A stretch of DNA of 64,000 nt from Otatea glauca (lineage: Eukaryota; Streptophyta; Magnoliopsida; Poales; Poaceae): NCBI GenBank assembly GCA_036346275.1, contig CM070713.1:69928382-69992381 (forward strand), in the 5' to 3' direction. This document shows, piece by piece, positions 12,003 to 23,801 of this stretch. The notes beneath the pieces were generated by a model. The model searched no databases. It saw nothing but the letters and a program-made list of their open reading frames with translations, and was not told the DNA's origin. A program made the position numbers and the translations under genes. Every line of letters starts with the position of its first letter. The first letter of the stretch is position 1.

Positions 12003-12447
12003 GGGCTTTATCCATTAGCTCAGTCACCTGATATCGGTCGAGGTCTTTGTACCTTGATGCCTGTTGAGCCAAAGCATTAGCTCTATCGTTCAACTCTCTA
12101 GGGACGTGACTGATAGAAAATGACGTAAACGAGCCGATGATCTCTAGGCATTGCTCCAAATATTTCAGTAGTATCTCGTCTCGACATTGGTATTCTCCTT
12201 TGATTTGCTGTACAATTAGCATGGAATCCCCGTATGCCTCAACCGTACTTGCTCCGATATTTTCCAATAACCGCAAACCTTTGAGCAACGCTTCATACTC
12301 TGCCTGATTATTTGAGCATCGGCTATTTAGCCGAAATGCGAACTCGAAATTATGCCCTTTAGGCGATATGAGCACTATACCGATTCCATCGCCTTCTCTG
12401 CACACAGACCCGTCAAAAAACAATTGCCAAGGAGCTACGGATACCAA
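11950..12447 (-). pseudogene. Second (archaeal-type) RNase H of the Tat element
   Basis: The motifs FDGSVCREGDGIGIVL, NNQAEYEALLKGL and EAYGDSMLIVQQ are the D-E-D pattern of an RNase H placed between the RT-linked RNase H and integrase. The duplicated RNase H is characteristic of Tat-lineage elements. It overlaps the integrase frame in a different phase, which indicates an indel near 11990. A frame change near 12478 separates it from the RT polyprotein. Confidence 0.82.
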
Positions 12448-12470
12448 ATCAGCAGTAGTATCATGTCCTG

Positions 12471-14060
12471 TTATAAATCGGTCAGAACTTGTCCCTTAAC
12501 TGCCTTAGCCGATTCGTAGATCAGGTCGAACTCTACCAAGGCATAAGCCCATTTGCCAAGTCGACCTCGCAATATCGGAGCAGATAACATGTATTTTATA
12601 ACATCGGTTTTACAGATTACCTTACAAGCCAATACTAAAATGTAATGTCTTAGCTTTGTACATGAGAAGTATAAAGACAAGCATAATTTTTCAATGAAAG
12701 GGTACCTGACTTCAGCATCAAGAAGGCGTCGGCTCAAATAAAAGATAACCCTTTCTTTTCCATCAACTTCTTGTGCCAAAACAGACCCAATAGTCTCCTT
12801 TTCGGCTGATATATATAATTTGAACGGAATTCCTTTTTGCGGTGCGGCCAAAACCGGAGGACTAGCTAAATATTCCTTAACGTCGTTGAAAGCCTTTTGC
12901 TGATCGGCTTCCCATACAAACTCTTGATTATCCTTTAATTTCAACAGTGGGGTAAAGGCGCGGATCCGTCTGGAGAGATTCGAGATGAACCTTCGGAGAT
13001 AGTTAATCTTGCCGATCAATTTATGTAACTCATTTTTGCACGTCGGGGGCATTGTATTGACTATGGCTTTGACCCTTGTTTGACTGACTTCAATCCCCCT
13101 TTCATGTACCATAAAACCCAAAAAGTGCCCAGCCGACACACCGAACGCATATTTGAAAGGATTCATCTTCAAGCCATGCGCTCTTATGTTCTGAAAAACT
13201 TTTTCTAAATTGGCCAGATGCTGCAAGTCATCTGCAGACTTTACTACGACATCATCGATATATATCTCAACGATATGGCCAATTAAATTATGAAAAATCA
13301 GATTCAAGGCTCGTTAATATGTTGCCCCGGCATTCTTCAAACCAAAAGTCATAACCGTCCATTCGAATAAGCCTATGGCCCCAGGACATCTAAAAGCGGT
13401 TTTCGGTATATCGGCTTCTGCCATGAATATCTGATTGTATCCGGCATTACCGTCCAGAAAACTTATAATCTTATTCCCTGACGCAACATCGATAAGCATA
13501 TCGGCTATTGGCATTGGGTATTCATCTTTTGGTGACGCTTTGTTCAAATCTCTAAAGTCGACACATACTCGCAGTTTCCCGTTTTTCTTCATAACTGGAA
13601 CAATGTTGGAAACCCACTCCACATATCGGCAAGGCCTTACAACTTTAGCCTCCAACAATCGTTCTATTTCTTATTTTATAATTTTATACAAGACCAGATT
13701 AAAACGTCTAGGGTACTGTTTAAACGGCCGATAACCTTGTTTAATGGGTAGCCGGTGTTCGACCAATTGTCGGCTTAAACCAGGCATCTCGTGATATTCC
13801 CAAGCAAAACAATCCTTATACTCTCTAAGGATTTTGATTAACTTTTCTTTATATTTTACATCTAATTTTGCGCTAATAAAAGTTGGTCTTTTTCTATCAC
13901 CATTACCAATATCAACTTCTTCAAGCAGATCGATGGACGTGAAGCCTTGACCTAACTTTTCAATCTCTTCAAAGTCTTCTATAGCCTCATAGCTATCCGT
14001 CGTTTGCCGATAGCTTTGCACTTTGTCTTGCAACGCCTTTACTGCTTCTCTTGTCCCCAT
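12471..14060 (-). pseudogene. Reverse transcriptase and RNase H region of the Tat element
   Basis: The minus strand starts with the linker and the N-terminal RT lead-in ending HRLPIKQGYRPFKQ (13671-14060). The RT palm follows, with RVCVDFRDLNKASPKDEYP and FLDGNAGYNQI (13314-13658), and then the YIDD catalytic box at about 13260. The RNase H part has FKLYISAEKETIGSVLAQE and VIFYLSRRLLDAE. A stop codon (TAA) at about 13314-13316 replaces a residue in the ATYQR-like motif. Frames also change near 13665. The domain order is that of Ty3 elements. Confidence 0.88.
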
Positions 14061-15646
14061 CGGCGTAGCACTTCGTTTGCTCGATCAAATGTGCCTGGTT
14101 TGACACTGATCGGCACAAGTCCTGTCTTGCTCACACAGATGAAATCGCAATCTTCTAGGGTCTTTCCCGATATACATTCTGCTTCTTCATGTTGCCAATT
14201 CGCGTCAGAACTGGCCATGGCAATGTGAGCCGATGTGTCGGCCGTAATAACTTCAACCTCTTCTCCGTTCCATTGGACAAGTGCCTGATGCATGGTTGAC
14301 GGTATGCAACAGTTTGCGTGAATCCAGTCCCTTCCAAGCAGAACGCTATAGTTTCCCTTAGCATCAATAACAAAAAATGCAGTCGGCAAAGTTTTACTGC
14401 TGACGGTCAGTTCTGTAACCATGACACCTTTAGTTTCTGTGGGATCGCCTGTGAAGTCGTTTAAAACCATGTTAGTTTTGATCAAATCCTCGTCAGACTT
14501 ACCCAGTTTTTTGCAAGTCGTATAGGGCATCAAGTTTACTGTGGCTCCGCCATCTACCAGCATCCTTGATATCGGCTTCCCATTTATATATCCTTTCGGA
14601 TATAACGATTTCAAATGCCGATGATCATCTCTTGGCTTCTCGAAGATTGCGTTTTGAACTCCTGAGCATGATTGGGCGAACGTTTCTTTAGCCGATTCAG
14701 TTTTGATTTTGAATTCGACCGGCAATGTGAACACCATATTGATGTCCATAGGAGGTGTATCATCCCTAATAATGGGAGAATCTAGATCGTCTGCCGATTC
14801 AAAGTCTTCCTCGGCTTGTTCCTTTTTCCTCCATTCTTTTTTGACGACCTTGATCGGACGAAGCTCGTTGAAAGCATCGTCCCTTTGTTTCTCAACGTCG
14901 GCTTCCCGGATCTCTTGAGTCCTTAGCCTCTGAAGTCGTCTGCGTTGCGATCGGCTAAGGCCAGACGGACACCATCTAGACTTGGGCTCTACTGGTTTTC
15001 TTATCTTGTCGACTAGATTTTCTTGGTCCATGTTTGACCTTCGCGTTTCGACTTGGTTTGGTACTTGCTTTGGTCCAGATATCCTTCCGTGAACAAGCCT
15101 TCTGAAACCTTCGCTGCGATCCCGAATCGGCCCAGACAACCTATCTTTAGCCGATTGCCTTGGCCAATCGTCGCGGGGGTAATGCTCCATTGGACACGTA
15201 TACAGGGATGGCAGTGCTACTCCCCTTTCCCAACAAAACTGCCAAAAAGGATATCTTCTATGGGCCCTCTCAACATTTTCAGTGCGATATAAATTATCCG
15301 ACCGGTGAGTAGGATATCGTGGTCGGCTACTCATTCTTTCGTATTTTTCCATTAACTGTGAAAATGTCGGTCCTGATCTTCTGGCTGACGGCCTTGACGG
15401 TGATTTTTCAGCTTTGTACCATTTACCCACCTGAGGATTTCCTTTGAGTTTAATGGTCTTCGAGTTTCTCCCTTCATGATCGGCTTCTATTTGTAACGAG
15501 TCGATTGTAATTTTCAGGGTTTGGCCGCCGCTTGAATTTGACTGAACATTAACTAGCCGGTCTTTCGGCTCATCACGCATCGGCTCCTTTCCTTTAGCCG
15601 AGCATTGAACCATGTTGATCGGGAATGGATCAGCGTCGACTTGCAT
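14039..15646 (-). pseudogene. Gag C-terminal/protease region of the Tat element
   Basis: This long minus-strand frame of 535 codons has a basic, Arg-rich first half (YRTENVERAHRRYPFWQFC and following). Its second half contains the aspartic protease motif MLVDGGATVNLMPY at about 14550. A DGG active site in place of DSG is common in this lineage. A later LLGRDWIHAN block is the flap/second half of the retropepsin. The frame ends near 14039, where it overlaps the RT lead-in. The protease would cut the gag-pol polyprotein. Confidence 0.82.
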
Positions 15647-15715
15647 GGTCGGCTCATCAGCAAATTTTAGCCGACCGTCCTCGATAGCCGACTGGATCTG
15701 TTGACGAAAAATATT

Positions 15716-17596
15716 TCAGTCGTTAGTATTGTGGGAAAAAGAGTGGTGCCACTTGCAATACCTGCGTTTCTTAATTTCGTCAGCCGATGGTATAACATGT
15801 CCCTCGGGCAACCGTATTATCTTTTCTTGAAATAACATATCAAAAATACGATCACATTTGGAAACATCAAAGGCATACTTAACTTCTGACTTATTTCTAG
15901 TCGGATTTAGCCAAGAACAGACTAAGGACTTTTTAGATCCCTTTACCCATTCGGCTATATTTATTTCTGCTTCATCGTCCTCTGAAGAATCACTGGGACA
16001 ATATTCGACCATATTGATTTTGGCCTTATCCTTCTCTTTATTATTATTGTTTTTGAACCTGTCTTTAAATGCTTTACTATCAAGGAATCAGCTTTCTTGA
16101 GCCGATACACGATGAAGTAAGTAACTCAAATCAGCGAACTCTTGCCCTCCAAACTTCTCCCTAAGCGGAGGGATCAATCCTTGAAACGCTAAATTGGCAA
16201 GTTGATTATCGGGCAAAGTGACGCTAAAACATCGATTCCTAGTTTCCCTGAACCTTTTAATGTAATCAGTTACCGATTCCCCAAACTTCTGGCGGACAGA
16301 GCTTAGATCGAAGATCCTGAGCTCCAAACTGCCCGAAAAGAAGTATTCGTGGAATCGGCTTTCCAAATCGTTCCATAAATGGACCGAATTCGGAGGTAAA
16401 CAAGTAAACCAGGTAAAAGCTGCTCCTGACAATGACAATGGAAACAGTCTTATTTTTAATCCATCGGACTGAGCGGCCTCGCCGCATTGAGCGATAAAGC
16501 GTCCGATGTGTTCCAAAGTAGTAGTTGAATCATCGCCAGAGAATTTCGCAAAGTCTGGCACTCTGAAATTGTGAGGGTATGGCATGCGATCTATGTAATC
16601 AGGATACGGTTTTCTGTAGCCGATAACCTTCCCTTTTGGCTGTATTCTGAATTGATCCCTTAAGACAGCGGAGATCTGATCGGTCCAATTGACATTATCG
16701 GCCATTGGCATGGCAGGCCCTTGATAGTGTCGGTCATAATCGGCATTCTGCTCCCCGAGTGCAAGCTCGGGTTGCTAATTATGCTGCGTTGTCGGCACAC
16801 GACCATACTGATTGTGCCGATTATGTCTAACTTGAGGTTCCGGTACTGGGACAAATGGTTCTGAGTATGTTACTACCCTATGTGGACCTGGGTTTCTAAG
16901 CAGGGTAGGCTCTTGCGGGAATCTCTCGAAGCCAATCGGCTGTGAAACCGATTGGGGAAAAGCATAGAACAGGGCCGACGGCGGCAGATTTTTTGATGCG
17001 TCTATCTTAGCGGCATCGGTGTAGGAGTGGTAGTGGCTCACCCCACTTGACCGAGGGTCCATAGGCAATATGATCGTGGGTTGTGTGGGCATCATGGTGG
17101 GGGGTGAGGTTACAACCGATGGTTTAGGATCGGCCGTTGCGCTCTGCGTGTTCTGTGATACTGAAAAAACAGGATAATTCGGCGAAGCTTGCAATGGATC
17201 GAGCAGACTTCCTGACGAGGCTAACTCCTGGGCTATAGATTTAACGCTATTTGCTATCATCGGCTTAAGCGTTGTCACGAGAGCCGATGATTGATTTATT
17301 AAGGCGTGGTGCACAAACTGATTAATCATAGCCGATAATTCGGTTTGAGCAGGTAGATATCGACTTACCGGTTCTGTTACAACCGCATCTCCCAGGGCGT
17401 TGACCGTCGGCAGGGCGGATTTTTGAGTGACGCCACGTCTAGTTTTTTGATAACAGCTTAGCATCATCTCTTTCAACGCAGTCTTCCGAGCCTCAATTTC
17501 CTGACGTTGCTCCGCAGTCAAATCGTCCATTGTTGGGACGATTATGACTTCAGCGTTGAGATCGGATGGTGGAATCGACTTTCCTGATGAAAACAT
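15716..17596 (-). pseudogene. Gag of the Tat element
   Basis: The first gag frame starts at about 17596 (MFSSGKSIPP) and has a hydrophilic N-terminus with a QRQEIEARKTALKEM helix. After a stop near 16775 the capsid-like retrotrans_gag block continues in a shifted frame (16088-16711) with PDFAKFSGDD, GAAFTWF, WNDLESRFHEYF and DYIKRFRETRNRC. A third piece (15716-16012) ends in RRYCKWHHSFSHNTND, usual for gag of this group. The stop and frame changes make it nonfunctional. Confidence 0.85.
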
Positions 17597-17599
17597 TGT

Positions 17600-17615
17600 C
17601 CCATTGGGCGTGCCA
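17600..17615 (-). promoter_or_regulatory. Putative tRNA primer-binding site
   Basis: Six bases inside the 5' LTR the minus strand reads TGGCACGCCCAATGG. It begins with TGG as expected for pairing with a tRNA CCA end. The tRNA species was not identified by eye. Confidence 0.55.
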
Positions 17616-17621
17616 AGAGTG

Positions 17622-18273
17622 TGTTGGTGTCAAAAACTTGATGTAGGGTTTCTGACAGCAGCACACCAGACAAACACCAGGTTTAGAGCGTGCCAGTCGA
17701 TTTGACCTGTAACCGACAAGATAAAAATATATAAAATTCTCACAAAGCCGATCGTAACGATCAATCGGCTTAGACTCAATCAGCTTGAAGTCGATTAAGA
17801 TCAAAGTAATAGGGTAAATCCAATTAACCGATTAAGACTAATCAGAGGATAAAGGTAGATCGATTCTGAAGAAGGCGATGCGCAACAAAATTAGAATAAA
17901 TCGAACCTGGGGTGTAATTGACGAAGATCAACAATCGGCGATGTGCAACTTTATTGATCAAAATCGATTACAAAGACTAAATTACAAGAACTACTCCTAG
18001 TTGACAGGAAAAAAGCAAAAGCTGACTGATTGTATTGTGTTGGTGTCCTCTCGCATCTTCCTTCGAGCCTTCTTTTATACCCATCGGCCGATCGTATCCT
18101 TTTACAACACGTTTGAAGTCCTGATCCGTATCGGCCTTATCTCGAACAGTTAATTCCTAAAAGATCTTGCTGTTACTAAATATCTTCAAATCTTTCCAAT
18201 TTTATCCGTTAACTTCCGGGTATCTGATTTTATTGCCGATTTTGACTAGACTTGCCAAATTTTAGTGCAAACA
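17622..18273 (-). repeat. 5' LTR of the Tat element (right)
   Basis: This 652-bp terminal repeat is paired with 6671-7320. It is followed directly by the duplicated target agtgc at 18274-18278. The primer-binding site lies just inside at about 17600-17615. Confidence 0.95.
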
Positions 18274-18310
18274 AGTGCCCATTGGCTATAAGATGAAAAT
18301 CTTCTTTTCT

Positions 18311-21300
18311 TTAATATATCGTCTTCCAGCTCTCAATTTCCTCCCTTGACAAGTAAATGAATCGACGTGTTAGCATAGATTCGAACCAATCCAATAAACC
18401 AATAGACCAATTCAATTATTAAACAAAGTTCAATAAACCAAGAAAAATAAAAGGGCTGAGACAAAACATAAGCTTATGACTAACCGTAAGCAGCGAACAA
18501 TAGAATCATAATGGAGAAGGGCTATAATCTTGCGCTTTCCTTCAGTTCTATGGCCAACACCACGCTTAACAACAGGTAGCTGCTTTATTCCTCTGGCCTC
18601 CATAAGGTTTTTTGCAGTGGTCAAATCAGTATCGGGAAAGCACGTTAGCAATCCACGTTCACTCCCCTGGTACTGGAATCCTCGAGTAAGACAGGACGAA
18701 ATGGCAGAAGAGGTTTCCTGCAAATCTTCTTTGAATTAGTACATGTTTCTCACCAGGCAGTGTCAAAACTGTTTCTTTATCTTTACCTTTCAGAGCTAGA
18801 TCGAACAACACATTAAAAATTTTGTTTTCTAAGATATAAAATTTTGAGTTGCTTTTAAGCTATTGCCTTGAATATCAATGGTTTGAAATCAGTATCCAGC
18901 CTACACCATGTGAAAATGGCATACACTAATCCCTTGCTTATTACCATAGATGTATGTTAATTGAAAGAAAAAAAATTCACCATGTAGACGTACATCAGAC
19001 TTCAGCTGGTCTCCATTTATGAAACTTCCCACAGGCAATTCAAATCCCATACGGCGAATATCCCCTAATGTAACAATTCCTTCGAGAAAATCTTCATGAT
19101 CCACAACAAGGGCACAATTGTGCTGCTTATCATGCAATAGCTTGAGAGCTTCTGTCACTGTGGCAGATGGTGGAACTTTAACATAGCTCTTTGACATGGC
19201 CTGGGAGACCTAGTAAAAAAGTTCAAATGGCAAAATTAAGAAAAACAACATCACAATTACAATTTACAATGTGTACTTCTCTTGAACTAACAACTAAGGA
19301 TAAACACATTATATATCAGCTAACTAGAATTACAGAGGTTGCCAAACCTTCAAATCATCTAGAAGCATTTCCTCGTTGTGGATGCCATAGTTATGAATAT
19401 CAGTTTGTAAGATAGTGAGCTCAAGACCATCTATACCATCACCTCGCCTCCAACTACTACTATTTCTATCATCTGATGAAATTGAAGAATAACCCTGCCT
19501 TGATGTTCTAAACCCAGAAGGTTCACCATCATTTGGTTGGTTTACTACAGAAGGAACCCATATTGCCAACCCAACTGCTCCCTGTCAGAAGAGTACCAAA
19601 GAAGAAAATGCGCATTAGTTTTGAGAATGCTATGGCAAAACAGGAAACATGGCATGTATGTCCTCTGCATAAAATTGGTAGTGAGAACCCAAAAAGAGAG
19701 AGAGAAAGAAGATCCAGACAACATGGGAGGACCACATTTAACACTCGGTCGCTTACCATAAGAGGAAGCAAAATCCTGTAATCCTTTGTCAGCTCAAAGA
19801 GAAGCAATACTGAAGTCAATGGGACTGAACAAACTGAAGCTAATGTAGCAGCCATTCCAACCTACAATTCAGACAATTAGTTCCCTAGGACATCGTTGCT
19901 TTAAGCAATGAGGAAACTGGATTACAAAGCAACTTACAAGAGCATAAGCTTGTGGCTGTGCAACAGCAGCATTACCAGGTATAGCTAAGTTTATTAAATA
20001 TGCAGCTGATCCTCCAAAAACAGCTCCAACAGCAGCCCCGATCATCAGGCTTGGAGCATATAGCCCACCCACAAGACCAGAGCCCTTGCAAAGGGCAGTT
20101 GCAACTACCTTTGCAGCTGCAAGTTGAGTTAACAGCCAGATACCAGGAGCAGAAGCACTTTTCCCAGTATGCAATATTTCTTCAACATTTGTGAAACCCC
20201 AGTATAAAATCCCTGGATATTTGAGAGCTATGAGGCCAGCTCCCAGCCCACCCAAAGAAGGGTACACTACAATAGGGAAATCAAATCTCTCTTTTATGTA
20301 TCCAAAAAATCTTGAAAACCGTAATACCAACCAGCCAAATACCACACTGACTGCTCCACAGAGCATTCCTAAGATGAGGTATAGAGGTAGCTCTGCAAAA
20401 CAAAAATGAGAGACGAAAATATCCTTCAGAAACACAACTGTTCATATACACTTATACAGTGATACAAAAGGAGAAATATACTTTTCAGTTGGGAACCCAT
20501 GTCAAGATAATTAAAAAAAATGAGGCTTCTGTGAGGAACTCGAAGTTTATATAGAATAGGCCAAGTACTAAACTTTATGAAGAAATCAGCTCTGGACCTT
20601 ATAACCATATTTACTAGAAACGCGGTTCGTCTGAGTAGCGGTACGGGATTCAGGTTCATGGTTCGCCACTTTTTCATCCAATTTCCACTGCGAACACAAA
20701 CCCCGCACCCTAAACCGGTTTGGGTTCGACGAATCCGATTCACGATTCGCGGTGGTTTACAGCGAATCCGATAACTACGCTTATAACCATGAGCCTCAAC
20801 AAAAATGGGAATCACATGTTGAGGCTTGATGAATTGCTACAAATGGCAAAACCCAATATGCAAGTAGTGCCCCACAACATGATAGAAAGAGGGTTATTGG
20901 AATATATCCTAACTGCAGTTAATAGATGAACCTCCATCCTTACAGTTAAAGATAAAAAGAAGTAGGGCAGGTACCAGCAGCAGATTTTAGCTCATATGCC
21001 GGGACTATAAAAGCTGGTCTTTCTCCAAGCAAAACATTTGATACGGTAGATGATATGACAGATGCCAATATTATCATAGCAGTCGTAAAGGGAGGTGAAT
21101 TTTCTGCTTTAAGCGGCCTCAGTACAGTTTCAATGGCAAAGAAGCACCCAGCAACTGCTGCATTGAAGCCTGAATACCCACAACACAAGAAACAGTACAT
21201 TAGCAAAAGCCATTACATCAAAAGGGTAATAGCACAACCTACAAGCTAAAACTTTGGGTCGTAGGGGCAGCATTGTGATAGTTATTAATTATGACATTTC

Positions 21301-22934
21301 AGTTTCTTTGAAAAAGATATGCAAATTAATACTTGAACTACTAAACACTATATCTAGTGATAGAAAGTTGAGATGAGGACATGTGAACACCATCTTACTT
21401 TATTCCCATATCCAACAAACATGGCATTGCCGTTTTGTGATATGTTACTGAATGAAATATCAAATGCTATCGGCATCGTGACTATTCATACTAAGAAACA
21501 GGCATCTTATCATCACTGCTATACCTGAAGCAATTCCAGCAGCAGCACCAGCAGCTACAAGAGCAATCCGCCTTTCCCTGTTATTCTCCATCATTTCCGA
21601 GCACCCATTTGCACATGATTTGCCAATATCCACACTAGGGCCTTCAGGCCCCAACGAGCAACCAGTACCTAGAGTTACGGCAGCCTGGATAGCCTTTACG
21701 GTCGGAAAGATGGCTGCAAGGAAGTTGATTCCTTGCCTCTGAGGAGGTTTCACGAGTTTCAGCTGCTCAAATATCTCGAGCAACCCATGCATCATTCCCA
21801 CGACCACGCCTCCTGTCACAGGGATCAGCAGTATCCTGTGCCAAGTATCAGCTAGCCTCTGTAGGCGGAGCCAAGCTGCACCTTCATTGGGGGTACCTGC
21901 CCATGCCCATTCATGGATGACATGTACCTACCAAAGCCATAACGGGAGCTGTATATAGAATCAGTCATGCAAGATGCAACCACAAAATCTCAACTTTTAT
22001 CCACCTACCTTGCTTTTACTTCAAATTGGAGTGTTTGGGTTACAGACAATAATGCACCAATAAAAATTCTACATTAGCATAAGGCGGCAGGTTTTAACGA
22101 AATTTGTTGTGTTTTGGGCACTCACCACTTCAATCTCACATCAATTAATTACATAATACTTCCTAGGATGCAAAAACAAGTAAACCAAATGTGGTAAGAT
22201 GTATGTAAGGTAATGCTTTCGTGCACTGGTCTGAATACACAGGTATTGTTTGCCTACACAGATGGGACCAATTTTGCAGTATGGCACTAATTTATTCCAC
22301 CAGCTTTCCTATAGCATTTGTGTAAGCTCTTTAATTCACATTTCCCGGAAAGCACTTAGACATTCAAAACAATGTCTAGATCCTATAAAAGGCTCACTAC
22401 ATCTTAACATCAATTCCAGCCAGAAAGAGCACAATGCAGCAACCAAACCCACTTAAAATTACACGGATATCCAAGTTTCCAGCCAGAACCACTCACCCCG
22501 CGGTTGAACGCGGCTACGCAGATGCCGGTGGCGAGGCCGAGGAGACAGCCGATGAGCAGCAGCGCCCACTCGGGAGGCGCCCCGTCGCCGAGCTCCTCCC
22601 CCTCCCTCTCCCTCTGCTGCTGCGGCGGCCGCGACTGAGTCGGGGACGGCTGCTCGGGGGGCGCGGAGGAGCGGTCGAGCTGCTGCTGGTGGTGTCGGCG
22701 GCCAGATCCGCGGGCGGAGATGCGGCGGTCGAGGTGGCGCAGGAGGCCGCGCACGCCCCCGCCGCGCCTCGGGGAGGCGGTGACGGTGGCCTCGCCTGCC
22801 GCCTCGACGTCGGCGTGGTGGTGGCCGGCCGCCGAGCGCGGCGAGGGGGACGGAGACGCCGACGCCGACGCGCCGGCGCCGGCGGAGGGTTGGGATCTGA
22901 GGAGCAAGGCGTGGTCATCGTCGCAGGAGGACAT
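18311..22934 (-). CDS. CLC-type chloride channel/transporter, CLC-f-like, nine exons
   Basis: Voltage-gated chloride channel/antiporter family membrane protein with two C-terminal CBS domains, probably in an endomembrane or plastid. Exons on the minus strand: 22497-22934, 21525-21927, 20975-21169, 19938-20392, 19757-19861, 19348-19581, 18981-19209, 18485-18725, 18311-18344. All junctions are GT-AG and phases agree, giving 777 codons plus stop. The hydrophilic N-terminus (1-110) is Ser/Pro/Arg-rich. Motif GPEGPSVDIG (from residue 239) contains the gating Glu; GGLYAPSLMIG (about 454-464) is the third CLC anion-path motif. CBS1 is in exons 6-7 and CBS2 in exon 8. The last exon adds only EEIESWKTIY, shorter than I expect for relatives. 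The ATG at 22932-22934 is in a good context (GCCACCATG). A retrotransposon lies 33 bp beyond the stop. Confidence 0.9.
20609..20780. mobile_element. Small 172-bp insertion in CLC intron 3 with 10-bp target duplication
   Basis: The 10-mer ttataaccat occurs at 20599-20608 and again at 20781-20790, flanking 172 bp of CG-containing sequence unlike the surrounding intron. The ends are weakly inverted (actagaaacgcggttcg against cgtagttatcggattcg). A 9-10 bp duplication points to a Mutator-type MITE. The assignment is tentative. Confidence 0.55.
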
Positions 22935-23270
22935 GGTGGCGTCAGGTGTCAAGAAGGCTGCATCGAGATCTGGAGGCGGGATGCGAATGCTAGAGAGGGA
23001 GGCAAAGCGGAAAGGTTGACAAATGAGGCGGCAGGCGACGCGGGAAGGGAGGGAGAAGCACGAGCACGAGCTCGAGACAGGGGGCGACGGGTTGCGCACT
23101 CACTCACCAGTCGCGAGTCGCGCGCATGTGCCTCAACGGCGACCAGCGAGGCCTCACAAAGTCACAAGCTTCTAGATTGGCTCTCTTCTAACTCGATCAA
23201 ATTTATACCACATACTCTGTTTCAATGTTTTTCCTTCTAATACAAGTTATACAAATCTTAAAGCAAACGA
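22935..23270 (-). promoter_or_regulatory. CLC upstream region
   Basis: This stretch between the CLC ATG and the beginning of the duplicated copy must hold the 5' UTR and proximal promoter. It is GC-rich to about 23150 and AT-rich after. No clear TATA box was recognised. Most of it (to about 23220) is repeated at 26490-26780, so both copies share the proximal promoter sequence. Confidence 0.5.
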
Positions 23271-23463
23271 AGGTGAATTTTCTGCTTTAAGTGGCCTCAG
23301 TACAGTTTCAATGGCAAAGAAGCACCCAGCAACTGCTGCATTGAAGCCTGAATACCCACAACACAAGGAACAGTACATTAGCAAAAGCCATTACATCAAA
23401 AGGGTAATAGCACAACCTACAAGCTAAAACTTTTGGGTCGTAGGGGCAGCATTGTGATAGTTA

Positions 23464-23801
23464 TCTCTACTACTTCTAATTACCAGTTAGTGGCGGTGGT
23501 CCGTTCTTCCACCACTCCCCTCCTAGCCCTCGGGCCCGCGTTTTGATAATTGATTGGAAATTGATATATCTGTAGAAGATTATGTAAAATTTGGACAGTA
23601 CAAAAGGAAAGTAGTAGTGTATCATACCACGATTTGATAATTGATTGAAAATTGATATATCTGTAGAAGATTACGTAAATTTTGGACAGTAGAAAAGGAA
23701 AGAAGTAGTGTATCATATCACGATTTGATAATTTTGTTGCTTGATCTTTATGTTTCGTTATTAATTTTGTTTTCCGTAGCAATGCACGGGCACTGAACTA
23801 G
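23464..23801. mobile_element. Nonautonomous Helitron, 338 bp
   Basis: The insert begins TCTCTACTACTT and ends GAACTAG, preceded by a short GC hairpin-like GCACGGGCAC. It lies between A and T with no target duplication: the hallmarks of a Helitron. The intact CLC copy preserves the empty site between 21284 and 21285 (gtta|ttaatt). There is no coding capacity. Confidence 0.85.
23542..23730. repeat. 91-bp tandem repeat inside the Helitron
   Basis: The phrase tttgataattgattg starts at 23542 and 23633, and a truncated third start lies at 23724, giving a period of 91 bp. Both full units contain ttggacagta and aaaaggaaag. Internal tandem units are common in nonautonomous Helitrons. Confidence 0.85.

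Larger units (their letters stand above)
6671..18273 (-). mobile_element. Ty3/gypsy LTR retrotransposon, Tat lineage, with antisense PMD gene
   Basis: The element is 11.6 kb and bounded by two LTRs (6671-7320 and 17622-18273) that begin TGTTGG and end GCAAACA. It is flanked by an exact 5-bp target duplication agtgc (6666-6670 and 18274-18278). On the minus strand the order is gag, protease, reverse transcriptase-RNase H, a second RNase H, integrase: the Ty3 order with the extra RNase H typical of Tat elements. A separate gene on the plus strand lies between pol and the 3' LTR. Several frameshifts and nonsense codons show that the copy is inactive. The two LTRs are alike over most of their length, with differences clustered in the first 110 bp. 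It landed 33 bp past the stop codon of the CLC gene. Confidence 0.95.

Noticed and set aside
22434..23240. 268-codon plus-strand frame opposite CLC exon 1
   Set aside because: It is the antisense shadow of a GC-rich, Ala/Ser/Pro-coding exon; the minus-strand exon has matching splice sites and family motifs.
23480..23782. Minus-strand frame in the Helitron as a coding gene
   Set aside because: It is produced by the 91-bp tandem repeat; the element is too short for Rep/helicase and shows no domain.
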